Shown: piece by piece, positions 1 through 12,666 of the stretch
Numbering within the stretch: the first letter of the stretch is position 1
Layout: each line of letters opens with the position of its first letter
Assembly: GCA_001899085.1 (NCBI GenBank)
Contig: MKVB01000002.1
Location: 202,440 to 266,439, forward strand
Length of the DNA: 64,000 bases
Direction: 5' to 3'
From: Devosia sp. 66-14
Lineage (GTDB): Bacteria > Pseudomonadota > Alphaproteobacteria > Rhizobiales > Devosiaceae
Made by a program: the position numbers and the translations under genes
The notes under the pieces: model-generated
What the model was told of the DNA's origin: nothing
What the model saw: the letters and a program-made list of their open reading frames with translations, nothing else
Database searches by the model: none

Positions 1-712
1 CGCCGCCCGACATGGCGACGGCGTCATACTGGCTCGCCAGTTCGTCGGCGGTGATGTCCTTGCCGACATTGACGCCGGTGTGGAGCGTCACACCCTCGGC
101 CACCATCTGCTCGACGCGGCGATCGATCTGCGTCTTGTCGAGCTTGAAGTTGGGGATGCCGTAGCGCATCAGGCCGCCGATCTGCTGGGCCTTCTCGTAG
201 AGATGCACATCGTGGCCGGCGCGGGCCAGCTGCTGCGCAGCCGCCATGCCGGCGGGGCCCGAACCGATGACGGCAACCTTCTTGCCGGTCTTGTTCGGAT
301 TGATCTGCGGCGTGACCCAGCCTTCCTCAAAACCCTTGTCGATGATGGCGCACTCGATCGACTTGATGTTGACCGGGGTGTCCGGGATGTTCAGCGTGCA
401 GCTTGCTTCGCACGGAGCGGGGCAGATGCGGCCGGTGAACTCGGGGAAGTTGTTGGTGGAATGAAGGTTCTTCAGCGCCTTCAGCCACTCGCCCTTGTAG
501 ACGAGGTCGTTCCAGTCCGGGATCTGGTTATTCACCGGGCAGCCGTTATGGCAGTACGGAATGCCGCAATCCATGCAGCGCGCCGCCTGGTCGCGGGTGC
601 CCTTGTCGCCCAGCGGGATGGTGAACTCGTTATAGTTCTTCAGCCGGTCGGCAACGGGGAGGTAATCCCGGTCGACGCGATCGATTTCGAGAAAACCAGT
701 GATCTTGCCCAT
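1..712 (-). CDS. gltD: Glutamate synthase (NADPH) small subunit, 3' end cut by window edge
   Basis: The first 237 residues are visible. GltD carries electrons from NADPH through FAD and Fe-S clusters to GltB, where glutamine amide nitrogen is moved to 2-oxoglutarate. Two N-terminal cysteine groups (C46, C49, C54, C58; C97, C101, C105) fit the family's 4Fe-4S ligands, and [10 protein letters not shown] at about 146-155 is the FAD-binding Rossmann loop. The ATG at 710-712 lies two bases after the stop of the small upstream gene, so translation is probably coupled. The C-terminal NADPH half lies outside the window. Confidence 0.95.
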   Translation of the reverse strand, partial: MGKITGFLEIDRVDRDYLPVADRLKNYNEFTIPLGDKGTRDQAARCMDCGIPYCHNGCPVNNQIPDWNDLVYKGEWLKALKNLHSTNNFPEFTGRICPAPCEASCTLNIPDTPVNIKSIECAIIDKGFEEGWVTPQINPNKTGKKVAVIGSGPAGMAAAQQLARAGHDVHLYEKAQQIGGLMRYGIPNFKLDKTQIDRRVEQMVAEGVTLHTGVNVGKDITADELASQYDAVAMSGG

Positions 713-714
713 TC

Positions 715-1013
715 TCAGCCTCCCAGTCCGACAGTCGGTACGCACTTCACGGCAATGATGGTCGCCGCGTAAGATTTGCCGCCGGGGCTAACAAGCGTCC
801 CCCGCGGTATGATCTTGCCTACCGGGTTGTTCTTCTTTGCCTTCTGGCACTGCGTGTAGTTGCCGCCAGGCAAAGTCGGCAGTTCAGCCACCTTGCCGTT
901 TTCCGACTTGACCGTGATCTTCAGAACGAAGTCATCGGCCTGAACGGTGGATGGCGACAGGGCGGAGAAGCAGGCGAACAACGCGCCTGCTCCCAGCATG
1001 GAATATCGCTTCA

Positions 1014-1017
<4 letters not shown>
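715..1017 (-). CDS. Small secreted protein inserted between gltB and gltD
   Basis: 100 aa. Residues 1-27 read as a signal peptide (basic start, [11 protein letters not shown] core, VQA-DD cleavage site). The mature part of about 73 residues is basic and has two cysteines (in TQCQK and VKCVP) that could form a disulfide. The start codon overlaps the gltB stop (ATGA) and the stop lies two bases before gltD, so it is a true member of the operon. I do not recognise the family. An exported protein between two cytoplasmic enzyme subunits is unusual; its role is unknown. Confidence 0.7.
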
Positions 1018-5750
<4,733 letters not shown>

Positions 5751-6331
5751 TTGCAAAGTCCTCTGTTTTGCAGTCGTCTTCGAGACCAGGGCGGGTGCCC
5801 CGGTGTTCAAGTTCCTTTCGACGCGCCTTCAGCCCCCAGTCGTACCTCAGTGTACGGCTCGAATCCGAGTGCGCAATCTTTTAGTGGGGAGCGGCTCTGC
5901 ATCCAAATGGCCGCTCGTACGGGCTCGATAAGGCCCCACCCCTCCGTTTCCGCTATCGACAAGCGGGCCAGCCGGATCGGCGTGTGAAACGCATCCGGGG
6001 AGACCGGCCGCTCACGAAATTGGACAGATGTGCTGTCCTATCGAGGCTACATTTGCATAATTCCAAACTGCGAGCAAGCGTCCGGGGACACTTTTTTGCC
6101 GTGTTATGATCGCGGCAGCGTAGGAGATCACAGGCAGGGAATAGGCAAACAGTAGGAATTGAGCGCCAAGCGCCGCCTGACAAAGCCGTGTTTCGGGCAT
6201 TTTGTGCCTGTCGTGGCTATAGGAGTTGCGGGAACCAAGAACCCGTCGGTACACCGCGGACCGAGCTCCCTATCGACATCCTGATGTCGCGATGTGCATG
6301 TTTCACCTCGCGAAATTACCGCGAGCCAGAG
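5751..6331. other. Intergenic region, divergent upstream of gltB and the cupin gene
   Basis: 581 bases separating the divergent gltB and cupin genes. It must hold both promoters, but I find no convincing -35/-10 pair, operator or structured leader. Short open frames here have no ribosome sites or recognisable content. Confidence 0.5.
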
Positions 6332-7351
6332 ATGTCAGCCAGACCCTCGTTCATCGTGAACATCCGCGACGGCCTCAGGCCGATCGATCATGGCGGCTTT
6401 GCCGACATGGGCGGGTTCGATCACCCAATCGGAGGGCGGCACGGCCTCACCCATATCGGGATCAAGTACGAAGTGGCGCCGCCCGGCAGTCGCACATCGT
6501 TCCCGCATGCCGAAAAACTTGAGGAGGAGTTCGTCTTCGTCTATGGCGGCAAGCCGGATGTGTGGATCGATGGCGCGCTTCACCCGCTCGAGGCAGGCGA
6601 TGCAGTGGCTTTCCCAGCGGGGACGGGAATCGCCCACAGCTTTCTCAACAACAGCCACGAGGACATGCACCTGATCATCGTCGGCGAGCACGAGGTCCCG
6701 GGCAACCAGCTCTACTACCCGCTCAACCCCGAGCGCATGACGCAGTTCAGGGCGTGGAACGGGGCCTGGCTCGAGGCGCCGAAGCGGCCGCTCGGCCCGC
6801 ATGACGGCAAGGCCCGCGCCGGCAGCCGCGACGACGGAGCAGCCCCGCCCCGTCGGCCCGGTTTCATCGCCCATTACAGCAAGGGCCTCACCCCGTTCGC
6901 CAACCCCAAGCACACCAACCATGGCGGGCAGAGCAGCCGGATGGGGGCGGCCCAGGGGATGACGCGCATCGGCATCAATTACGACATCGTCGCCCCCGGC
7001 AAGCGCACCTCGCGTCCGCATGCCGAGAGCGCAGAAGATGAGTTCGTGCTGGTGCTCAAGGGCCGGCCCGATGCCTGGATCGATGGGCATCTGCACCAGC
7101 TCGGGGAAGGCGATGCGGCCGTTTTTCCCGCCGGCACCGGCATCGCCCACTCGTTTCTCAACAACAGTGACGAGGATGTCCACCTGCTGGTCATCGGCGA
7201 GCATGCTCGCGCGGGCAATCGGCTGAACTACCCGCTCAACCCCGAGCGGATGGCAGAATTCGAGAAGCTCGGACGCGCCTGGCTCGATGCCCCCAAGCAC
7301 GAACTGGGACCGCATGACGGGATGGCGCGGGCGGGGACGCGGCGTGGGTAA
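6332..7351 (+). CDS. Two-domain cupin protein
   Basis: 339 aa with two homologous cupin barrels in tandem. Each repeat has a metal-site-like block (SFPHAEKLEEEF near 56-67; SRPHAESAEDEF in the second copy), then FPAGTGIAHSFLNNS, then a GN-L-YPLNPERM motif. The histidine/glutamate pattern suggests a bound divalent metal. Bicupins include oxalate decarboxylases, dioxygenases and sugar-binding proteins; nothing here picks one. The ATG at 6332 (MSARPSF) is chosen because the preceding open residues look non-coding; its ribosome site is weak. It stands alone, with no neighbours that suggest a pathway. Confidence 0.8.
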   Translation: MSARPSFIVNIRDGLRPIDHGGFADMGGFDHPIGGRHGLTHIGIKYEVAPPGSRTSFPHAEKLEEEFVFVYGGKPDVWIDGALHPLEAGDAVAFPAGTGIAHSFLNNSHEDMHLIIVGEHEVPGNQLYYPLNPERMTQFRAWNGAWLEAPKRPLGPHDGKARAGSRDDGAAPPRRPGFIAHYSKGLTPFANPKHTNHGGQSSRMGAAQGMTRIGINYDIVAPGKRTSRPHAESAEDEFVLVLKGRPDAWIDGHLHQLGEGDAAVFPAGTGIAHSFLNNSDEDVHLLVIGEHARAGNRLNYPLNPERMAEFEKLGRAWLDAPKHELGPHDGMARAGTRRG

Positions 7352-7439
7352 TGTCCGTCATGGCGCTTCGACATGGACGCCGGAACGACTTGGAAACGTC
7401 CGCCGCTTATCCTCGCCGTAGTTTTTTCGTGGGGCGCAG

Positions 7440-7733
7440 TTGGACACAATTCTGGGTTTCGCTCAGAGCCTGCTGCCTGCGACCCTCATATCCATCAGCA
7501 CCCGATGGCGTCATTACGCGTTCTTCTCGGTGCTCACCGTCCTGGTCTGGGCGGGTATCATATGGTCCGGGTTCAACTCCCAATGCACCGGCGGTTGCGC
7601 CGCCGAGGTAGCCGCGTTGCCAATGGTCATACTGGGTCTCGTCGCATCCGCTGGTGCGATGGCACTCAAACCACTCAGCCTCATGCGTGCGGATCGAGAA
7701 GCTCAGCAGACCGCTGAGGGCGAGGGCTCATAG
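7440..7733 (+). CDS. Small membrane protein, hypothetical
   Basis: 97 aa from a TTG start. Two hydrophobic stretches (about 26-45, HYAFFSVLTVLVWAGIIW, and about 58-77, AALPMVILGLVASAGAM) are separated by a short loop with two cysteines (SQCTGGCAA). This frame is preferred over the other two because only it encodes membrane-like segments. The start codon is uncertain, no strong ribosome site is visible, and the family is not recognised. Confidence 0.45.
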   Translation: MDTILGFAQSLLPATLISISTRWRHYAFFSVLTVLVWAGIIWSGFNSQCTGGCAAEVAALPMVILGLVASAGAMALKPLSLMRADREAQQTAEGEGS

Positions 7734-7799
7734 GCTTCGCCCCGCGCGCGACTGAAGGGCCCCCAGGGATGCACGGATGGGCCCGGCGGAGACGTACGC

Positions 7800-8273
7800 C
7801 TACTCCAGGTGGCTTTTCAGGAACCAGAGGTTCTTGTCGAGGCTGCGCGAGAACGCCGTGAAAATATCGGCGGTGTCGGCGTCGCCGGCTTCGTCGGCCG
7901 CATCGATCCCCTCGCGGGTGGATTTGCTCAGCGCGGCATAGCGCTCCACCAGGGCGGCGAGGTGGTCGGTGACTTTGCGGATGTCGGTGGGGTAGGGGGC
8001 GAGCTTGCTGGCCTTGCCCACGGTCTGCAGCGTGCCGAGCGCGATGCCGTCGAGCTGGGCGACGCGTTCGGCGATGATGTCGACATGCTCATCGACATCG
8101 TCGCGCAACTGGTCGAGCAGTTCGTGCACGGCGATGAAAGTCGGGCCCTTGAGGTTCCAGTGCGCCTGCTTGGTGATCAGCGCCAGGTCGATGGCGTCGG
8201 CGAGGCGGGCATTGAGCAGGTCGATCATCTCGGCCTTGGTGTTGGACTTGAGGCCGATCTCGGGGGATTTCAT
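7800..8273 (-). CDS. dps: Dps family DNA-binding ferritin-like protein
   Basis: 157 aa, typical Dps length. Dps forms a dodecamer that oxidises ferrous iron with peroxide, stores it and can coat DNA under stress. All five ferroxidase ligands align: H38 (AHWNLKGP), H50, D54, D65 and E69 (HVDIIAERVAQLDG). The ATG at 8273 fits the family N-terminus; the frame continues upstream into sequence of no Dps character. It lies downstream of hsp20 on the same strand, but a strong terminator separates them, so it is probably transcribed alone. Confidence 0.95.
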   Translation of the reverse strand: MKSPEIGLKSNTKAEMIDLLNARLADAIDLALITKQAHWNLKGPTFIAVHELLDQLRDDVDEHVDIIAERVAQLDGIALGTLQTVGKASKLAPYPTDIRKVTDHLAALVERYAALSKSTREGIDAADEAGDADTADIFTAFSRSLDKNLWFLKSHLE

Positions 8274-8364
8274 TTGCACGAACCTATGACGCGTTGAGGG
8301 GACGCGGTGAAACGGCCCGGACCGCGCGGAGGTTCCTCGCCGGAGCGGCGCACTGCAAACAACA

Positions 8365-8392
8365 AGGGCGCAGTCCTCGCGGACCACGCCCT
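8365..8392 (-). terminator. Rho-independent terminator after hsp20
   Basis: Stem AGGGCG and GTCC pairing with GGAC and CGCCCT around a TCGC loop. Read on the minus strand it is followed by the T-rich run TTGTTGTTTG. It lies 61 bases past the hsp20 stop. Confidence 0.75.
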
Positions 8393-8452
8393 CATTTCCG
8401 TTCACCTGACGATCAGACCGCCTGGTATTGTCGCCAGGTCGTTCGTGCCGGA

Positions 8453-8908
8453 TTAGTTTACGGTCTGGTCCTCGATGGTCTTGGTCGAGGCGCTGATCGG
8501 AATCTGGCGAGCCTTCTTGCTCTCCGGAATCTCGCGCTTGAGCTCGATGTGGAGCAGGCCGTTCTCGAGGTTGGCACCAGCCACTTCGACATAGTCGGCG
8601 AGCTGGAAGCGGAGCTCGAACGCGCGCTCGGCAATGCCGCGATGCAGGAACTCGCGAGACTTGTCCTCGCTCTCCTGGGCCTTGGCGCCCTTCACGACGA
8701 GGTTGTTCTCCTTGCTCTCAATCGCGATGTCGCCCTCGGCAAAGCCGGCGACGGCGATCGAGATGCGGTAGGCGTTCTCGCCGGTCTTTTCGATATTGTA
8801 GGGAGGATAGGATTTCGCCTCCTGGCCCACCAGGGCGTCGAGACGGTTGAAGACGCGGTCGAAACCGACGGTCGAACGATAGAAGGGGGAAAAATCGTAG
8901 CTAGCCAT
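8453..8908 (-). CDS. hsp20: Small heat-shock protein, Hsp20/IbpA family
   Basis: 151 aa, an ATP-independent holdase that binds unfolding proteins. It has the N-terminal SPFYRSTVGFDRVF block common in bacterial class A IbpA-like proteins, an alpha-crystallin domain (about 36-125, with NGLLHIEL near its end) and a C-terminal IPI motif (ARQIPIS) for oligomer contacts. ATG at 8908 is fixed by AGGAGA eight bases upstream. Regulation is visible: a sigma32-like promoter and a ROSE-type leader that can bury the ribosome site. Confidence 0.95.
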   Translation of the reverse strand: MASYDFSPFYRSTVGFDRVFNRLDALVGQEAKSYPPYNIEKTGENAYRISIAVAGFAEGDIAIESKENNLVVKGAKAQESEDKSREFLHRGIAERAFELRFQLADYVEVAGANLENGLLHIELKREIPESKKARQIPISASTKTIEDQTVN

Positions 8909-9019
8909 GATCACATTCTCCTTTGAGCAACGTGGCTTTGGTTCGGTGTCCCATGCGCGCTCCCCAATTGGGCAAGCGTGCATTCCCGGGTTCCCGGTCC
9001 CCGGGAGTTCCCGGCGGAC
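8909..9019 (-). promoter_or_regulatory. ROSE-like RNA thermometer in the hsp20 5' leader
   Basis: About 110 nt between the inferred transcription start and the hsp20 ATG. Immediately before the start codon the RNA reads UUGCU-CAA-AGGAG (8930-8918). This is the arrangement of the ROSE core, where U(U/C)GCU pairs with the Shine-Dalgarno and leaves one G-G opposition that makes the helix heat-labile. Farther upstream are a helix centred on CCCAATTGGG and another G/C-rich stem. Leader length, position and gene all match rhizobial ROSE elements; the fold is inferred by eye. Confidence 0.75.
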
Positions 9020-9026
9020 AGCAATG

Positions 9027-9054
9027 ATTTAGGGAGCATCGGCCAGGGTTCAAG
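9027..9054 (-). promoter_or_regulatory. Sigma32 (RpoH)-type promoter of hsp20
   Basis: On the minus strand CTTGAA (9054-9049), 14 bases, then CCCTAAAT (9034-9027). The heat-shock consensus is CTTGAA, 11-16 bases, CCCATNT. Transcription would start near 9020, giving the 110-nt leader. Confidence 0.7.
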
Positions 9055-9084
9055 ACCCCCGTTCAGGTCGATGAACCGAAGATG

Positions 9085-9240
9085 AATGTGGCGATCAAAG
9101 GCGGTTCAGACAGCCGCTCCTATAAGCGGGACTGTGCTTACTGTCTGCTGCAGGGCACACCGAATGAGCCGCCTTCACCCGCCCCCCGCAAGGCGGCCAT
9201 CACAAGGAAAGCCAGTGTCTCTAGCGAGGCGCTGGCTTTT
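9085..9240 (+). ncRNA. Candidate structured small RNA or leader ending in a terminator
   Basis: No plausible protein is encoded here, but the stretch folds. GGCGGTTCA (9101-9109) pairs with TGAGCCGCC some 60 bases later. Inside are a GACAG/CTGTC pairing and a CCGCT/AGCGG hairpin. It ends at a strong terminator. It could be an independent small RNA divergent from hsp20, or an attenuated leader for the hydrolase at 9436. I do not recognise a known RNA family. Confidence 0.4.
9211..9240 (+). terminator. Strong Rho-independent terminator with no upstream protein gene
   Basis: GCCAGTGTCTC pairs fully with GAGGCGCTGGC (11 bp including two G-T pairs) around a TAGC loop, followed by TTTT. Confidence 0.8.
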
Positions 9241-9264
9241 CGGTTTCGAGGACCGTGTTACGCT

Positions 9265-9393
9265 CCCGTCATTCCCGCGAAGCCGGGAATCCAGTATGCA
9301 CAGGACTAACGTGTCGGCCGGGTCAGCCATAGACATCGGGGTTTTCGCCTTCGCGAAGATCCCCTGAGGTTCCCGCCATCGCGGGAACGACGG
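9265..9393. repeat. REP/MITE-like inverted-repeat element
   Basis: The outer arms read CCCGTCATTCCCGC at the left and GCGGGAACGACGG at the right. Each arm also forms its own hairpin (ATTCCCGCGAAGCCGGGAAT; TTCCCGCCATCGCGGGAA). A central GGGGTTTTCGCCTTCGCG region forms another. This resembles the dispersed CGTCATTCCCGCGAA-type intergenic repeats of proteobacteria. It encodes nothing. Confidence 0.6.
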
Positions 9394-9435
9394 CAGTGTG
9401 TGTGGCTGGTCTGTCAAGCAAGCAAAAGGCAGCTT

Positions 9436-10410
9436 ATGAACGCCATCGTCGACCCCAATGGGCCAACCCTTGCCGTGGTGCCGTCCAACCCGGTGCCGGA
9501 GGGCGCGCGGGTCGGCTATTTCACCACACCGGACAAGGTGCAACTGCGCTACGCCACCTTTCCCAAGGGGCAGGGGGCGGCCAAGGGGACCGTCTGCCTG
9601 GTGCAGGGACGCACCGAGTTCATCGAGAAGTATTTCGAGACCATCGCCGACTTTCAGTCGCGCGGCTTTGCCGTCGCCACCTTCGACTGGCGCGGGCAGG
9701 GTGGCAGCCAGCGGCTGATCGGCAACAGGCGGCTCGGTTATGTGCGTCGCTTCGACGACTACTGGGAAGACCTCAGGGCGTTCCACGGCTCGATCCTGCT
9801 GCCCGACTGCCCGGCGCCATACTATCTGGTCGGCCACTCGATGGGGGGGATCGCCTCGCTTTATGCCGGCATTCGCGATCGCATGATGTTCGAGCGCATC
9901 TTCGTGTCGGCGCCGATGGTCGGGCTGGATCGCCAGCCGTTCAGCATGGCCGGCATGGCGCGGCTATGCGGCACGCTGGCCAATCTCGGGCTCGCCCGGG
10001 TGCCGATCGGGCGCCGGGGCGACAAGGCGCAAACCGAGCAGAGCTTTGCCGGCAATCCGTTGACCTCGGACCTCCAGCGCTTCAACCGGTCGGTCGAGGT
10101 ATTGAAGGCGCGGCCCGAACTCGAACTCGGCGCGCCGACGTTCCGTTGGGCCGCTTCGGCCTTTGCCGCGATGGCCGGCGCCGCGACCGACGAGTTTCCC
10201 GGCGCGGTGCGTATTCCGGTGCTGATGCTCGCGGCGGCGCGCGACGAGATCGTCTCGACCGCCGCGATCGAGACGCTGGGCCTAAGGATGCGCACCGGCC
10301 GTCACGTGGTGATCCCGGGCGCCCGGCACGAGATGTTCGTCGAGAACGACGCGATCCGCGGGCAGGTGTTTGCGGCGTTCGATGCGTTTATTACGGAACA
10401 GAGCGCCTAG
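9436..10410 (+). CDS. Alpha/beta hydrolase, lysophospholipase/monoglyceride lipase type
   Basis: 324 aa. It has the serine aminopeptidase S33/Hydrolase_4 fold of PldB-like enzymes: a nucleophile elbow GHSMGG (Ser near 135), an early FDWRGQGGSQR loop characteristic of the group, and near the C-terminus an Asp (LMLAAARDEIVS) and His (PGARHEMF) completing the triad. No signal peptide, so it is likely cytoplasmic and acts on lysophospholipids or related esters; the substrate is inferred. ATG at 9436 follows AAAGGCAG. It converges with hisN after a 9-base gap. Confidence 0.85.
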   Translation: MNAIVDPNGPTLAVVPSNPVPEGARVGYFTTPDKVQLRYATFPKGQGAAKGTVCLVQGRTEFIEKYFETIADFQSRGFAVATFDWRGQGGSQRLIGNRRLGYVRRFDDYWEDLRAFHGSILLPDCPAPYYLVGHSMGGIASLYAGIRDRMMFERIFVSAPMVGLDRQPFSMAGMARLCGTLANLGLARVPIGRRGDKAQTEQSFAGNPLTSDLQRFNRSVEVLKARPELELGAPTFRWAASAFAAMAGAATDEFPGAVRIPVLMLAAARDEIVSTAAIETLGLRMRTGRHVVIPGARHEMFVENDAIRGQVFAAFDAFITEQSA

Positions 10411-10419
10411 CCGGGCTGC

Positions 10420-11232
10420 CTACCCCTTCAGCAGTGCCATTGCCGCGGCATGCAGCTCGGGCGTCGCTGCGGCGACGCAGTTGCCGCCCTGTTCGGCCGG
10501 GCCGCCATCCCAGGTGGTGATGACGCCGCCGGCGTTCTCGATCAGCGGGATCAGCGGGCAGATATCGACATTCTTCAATCCCGCCTCGACCACCAGGTCG
10601 ATATGGCCGGCTGCCATCAGCGCATAGCCGTAGCAATCGAGCCCGTAGCGGGTGGTGAGCACCGCGCCGTTGATGGCGTTCCACGGTCGCGACAGGTCGC
10701 GGCCCGGACGCACGAACAGGTCCGGTGAGGTGGTGGTGAGCTTGGCCCTCGCCAGCTCGGTGACACGCGAGGTGTTGAGATCGGCCCGGTCGGTGCCGCG
10801 ATGATAGGTCGCCTCGCCCGGCAGCCCGAGATAGATCTCGCCGGTGAACGGCTGCGCCATCAGCCCGGCCGCGGCCTTGCCATCGATGGTCAGCCCGACC
10901 AGCGTCCCCCATACCGGCACACCGGTGATGAACGCCCGGGTACCGTCGATCGGGTCGATGATCCAGGCGAAGCGGCTGCTGCCGGGCTTATCGTCCCATT
11001 CCTCGCCGATGATGGCATGATCGGGGAAACGGTTGCCGATCAGTTCGCGGATGGCGAGCTCGGCCTGCCGGTCGGCCTCGGTGACCGGATCGAAGCCGAC
11101 ATCCCACTTGTTATCCACCGCGATATCCTTGCGGAAGCGGGGCAGCGTCACCGCCGCCGCGATCTCGGCGGCGTCGAGCAGGGTGCGGCGCACCAGGTCG
11201 GCGGTGAGACCGCCCAGAGATGTATCTTCCAT
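10420..11232 (-). CDS. hisN: Histidinol-phosphatase, inositol-monophosphatase family
   Basis: 270 aa. It has the metal-site motifs of the Mg-dependent IMPase superfamily: DPVTEAD near 48, GEEW (76-79), DPIDGTRAF (93-101) and a late metal-binding aspartate in NVDICPLIPLIENAGG. The length and the DPIDGTRAFITG variant match the HisN subgroup, which removes phosphate from L-histidinol phosphate in histidine synthesis where HisB-type phosphatases are missing. No other his gene is nearby, so a general inositol-1-monophosphatase is the alternative. Confidence 0.85.
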   Translation of the reverse strand: MEDTSLGGLTADLVRRTLLDAAEIAAAVTLPRFRKDIAVDNKWDVGFDPVTEADRQAELAIRELIGNRFPDHAIIGEEWDDKPGSSRFAWIIDPIDGTRAFITGVPVWGTLVGLTIDGKAAAGLMAQPFTGEIYLGLPGEATYHRGTDRADLNTSRVTELARAKLTTTSPDLFVRPGRDLSRPWNAINGAVLTTRYGLDCYGYALMAAGHIDLVVEAGLKNVDICPLIPLIENAGGVITTWDGGPAEQGGNCVAAATPELHAAAMALLKG

Positions 11233-11372
11233 GTCAGCCTTCCCGACGCGATTTTGCGAGTTGTTCCAGTGTTCTAGCAGTCGGCATCAGCCGAGATGTG
11301 CGAATAGTTTGTGACGATCGTGATTCATTTTTGCAACAACGGCGCAAGTTTGTCTGTTGAAGACTTCCGGCT

Positions 11373-11518
11373 GCCTTGTGAACAGAGGCAAATCAGTTCA
11401 CGCCAGTAATTGCATGATGGATGGGCGGCTCTTGAGCCTCTTGCCTCGACTTAGGCAACGCACTCTGGCCGCCATCGTTTCCTCCCTTGACTGGGCCGCT
11501 CCGGCGGCCCGCTTTTTT
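11373..11518 (+). ncRNA. Candidate trans-acting small RNA with exposed anti-Shine-Dalgarno motif
   Basis: In an otherwise empty gap. A 5' hairpin pairs TGTGAAC with GTTCACG. A closing stem joins GATGGGCGGC (11420-11429) to GCCGCCATC (11468-11476). It encloses hairpins GGCTC-TT-GAGCC and TTGCCT-CGACTT-AGGCAA. Unpaired UUUCCUCCC (11478-11486) follows, then a terminator. An unpaired CCUCCC before a terminator is typical of alphaproteobacterial small RNAs that block ribosome binding, such as AbcR/alpha-r15. Family membership is not shown and no promoter is assigned. Confidence 0.5.
11493..11518 (+). terminator. Rho-independent terminator of the candidate small RNA
   Basis: GGGCCGC (11493-11499) pairs with GCGGCCC (11504-11510) around TCCG, followed after GC by six T. 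Confidence 0.8.
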
Positions 11519-11576
11519 GTTTCAGGGACATGCGCCAGCCGTAGCACAGACTCGATCCAGCCGTGCTCCGCTTCCC

Positions 11577-12473
11577 TCACTCGGCCGCGTACTTCTCCGA
11601 TACCGGCGCCGGCGGCGACAGCATGGCGAAATCGAGCCCCGTCAGGGTGGCGACCAGCCGGTCGATCAACTGGCGCATGGCGCCGAAGCCGGCATTCTTC
11701 TCGAGCGTCACCTCGTTCATATAGAGGTGGCGGCTGAGTTCGATCTGCAGGGCGTGCACGCCATGCTGCGGCCGGCCATAGGTGCGGGTGCAGAAACCGC
11801 CCGCATAGGGACGGTTGCGCGCGACGCGCAGCCCGGCGCCGGCAAACACCATCTCGGCGAGATCGGCCAGAATCGGTGCGCAGGTGGTGCCGTAGCGATC
11901 GCCGAGCACCACGTCGGGGCCGAGCCGGTCGCCGCTGCGCGACAGCCGCGGCATGGAATGGCAATCGATCAGGACGGCCACGCCGAAGCTGCCATAGGCT
12001 TCGGTCAGCAAGCGCTGCATGGTGGCGTGGTAAGGCTGGTAGATGCCCTCGATGCGCATGCGCGCGTCGTCGAGCGTCAGCCGCTCCTTATAGATCGGCT
12101 TGTTCTCAGCCACCACGCGGGCAAGCGTGCCGAGCCCCGCAGCGACGCGCGGGCTGGTGGTGTTGAAGCGCTCCGACAGCGGCTCGACGAACATGGTGGG
12201 GTCGAGTTCCCACGGCTCACGGTTCACATCGAGATAGGCGCGGGGAAAATGCGCACGGATCAGCGGCGCGCCCAGATGCGGCGCCCGCTGGAACAGCTCG
12301 TCGACGAAGGCATCCTCGGATTGACGGATCGACAGGTGGTCGAGACGGGTCATGGCGAGGAAGCGCTCGGGGTAATCGCGGCCGGAATGTGCGGAATTGA
12401 ACACCAGAGGCGCCATCACCCGGCGGGGCCGGATGGTTTCGAATGCTGGCCTGTCCCAATAGTCGGACTGCAC
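11577..12473 (-). CDS. N-formylglutamate amidohydrolase
   Basis: 298 aa, the FGase family (HutG-like), which cleaves N-formyl-L-glutamate to glutamate and formate. Family blocks are visible: NSAHSGRDYP near 26-35, HFPRAYLDVNREPWELD, a CHSMP metal-site motif, and NRPYAGGFCTRTYG with GVHALQIELSRHLYMNE. The GTG start at 12473 is preferred because GGGAGA lies five bases upstream. No histidine-utilisation genes are adjacent. It is divergent from cpdR. Confidence 0.9.
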   Translation of the reverse strand: MQSDYWDRPAFETIRPRRVMAPLVFNSAHSGRDYPERFLAMTRLDHLSIRQSEDAFVDELFQRAPHLGAPLIRAHFPRAYLDVNREPWELDPTMFVEPLSERFNTTSPRVAAGLGTLARVVAENKPIYKERLTLDDARMRIEGIYQPYHATMQRLLTEAYGSFGVAVLIDCHSMPRLSRSGDRLGPDVVLGDRYGTTCAPILADLAEMVFAGAGLRVARNRPYAGGFCTRTYGRPQHGVHALQIELSRHLYMNEVTLEKNAGFGAMRQLIDRLVATLTGLDFAMLSPPAPVSEKYAAE

Positions 12474-12666
12474 CGGGTCTCCCTTCAGCGCCGAAGCGCT
12501 GTCTCACCCCCGCACTTTGCCGCGCGCCCGGCGGAAAGTCCATAAGTCCGAGAGGGGCATGTTCACACTTACCTGCCATGGGTTCTCGATCGAGAAAACT
12601 TGCATTAAACATCACCCATTAGAGTTCCGCGGCAGAACGCCGTCGATGGGGCGCCAAGGGGACATG

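Noticed and set aside
9082-9309. 75-codon frame divergent from hsp20
   Set aside because: It runs straight through a strong terminator and into the REP element; RNA structure explains the sequence better.
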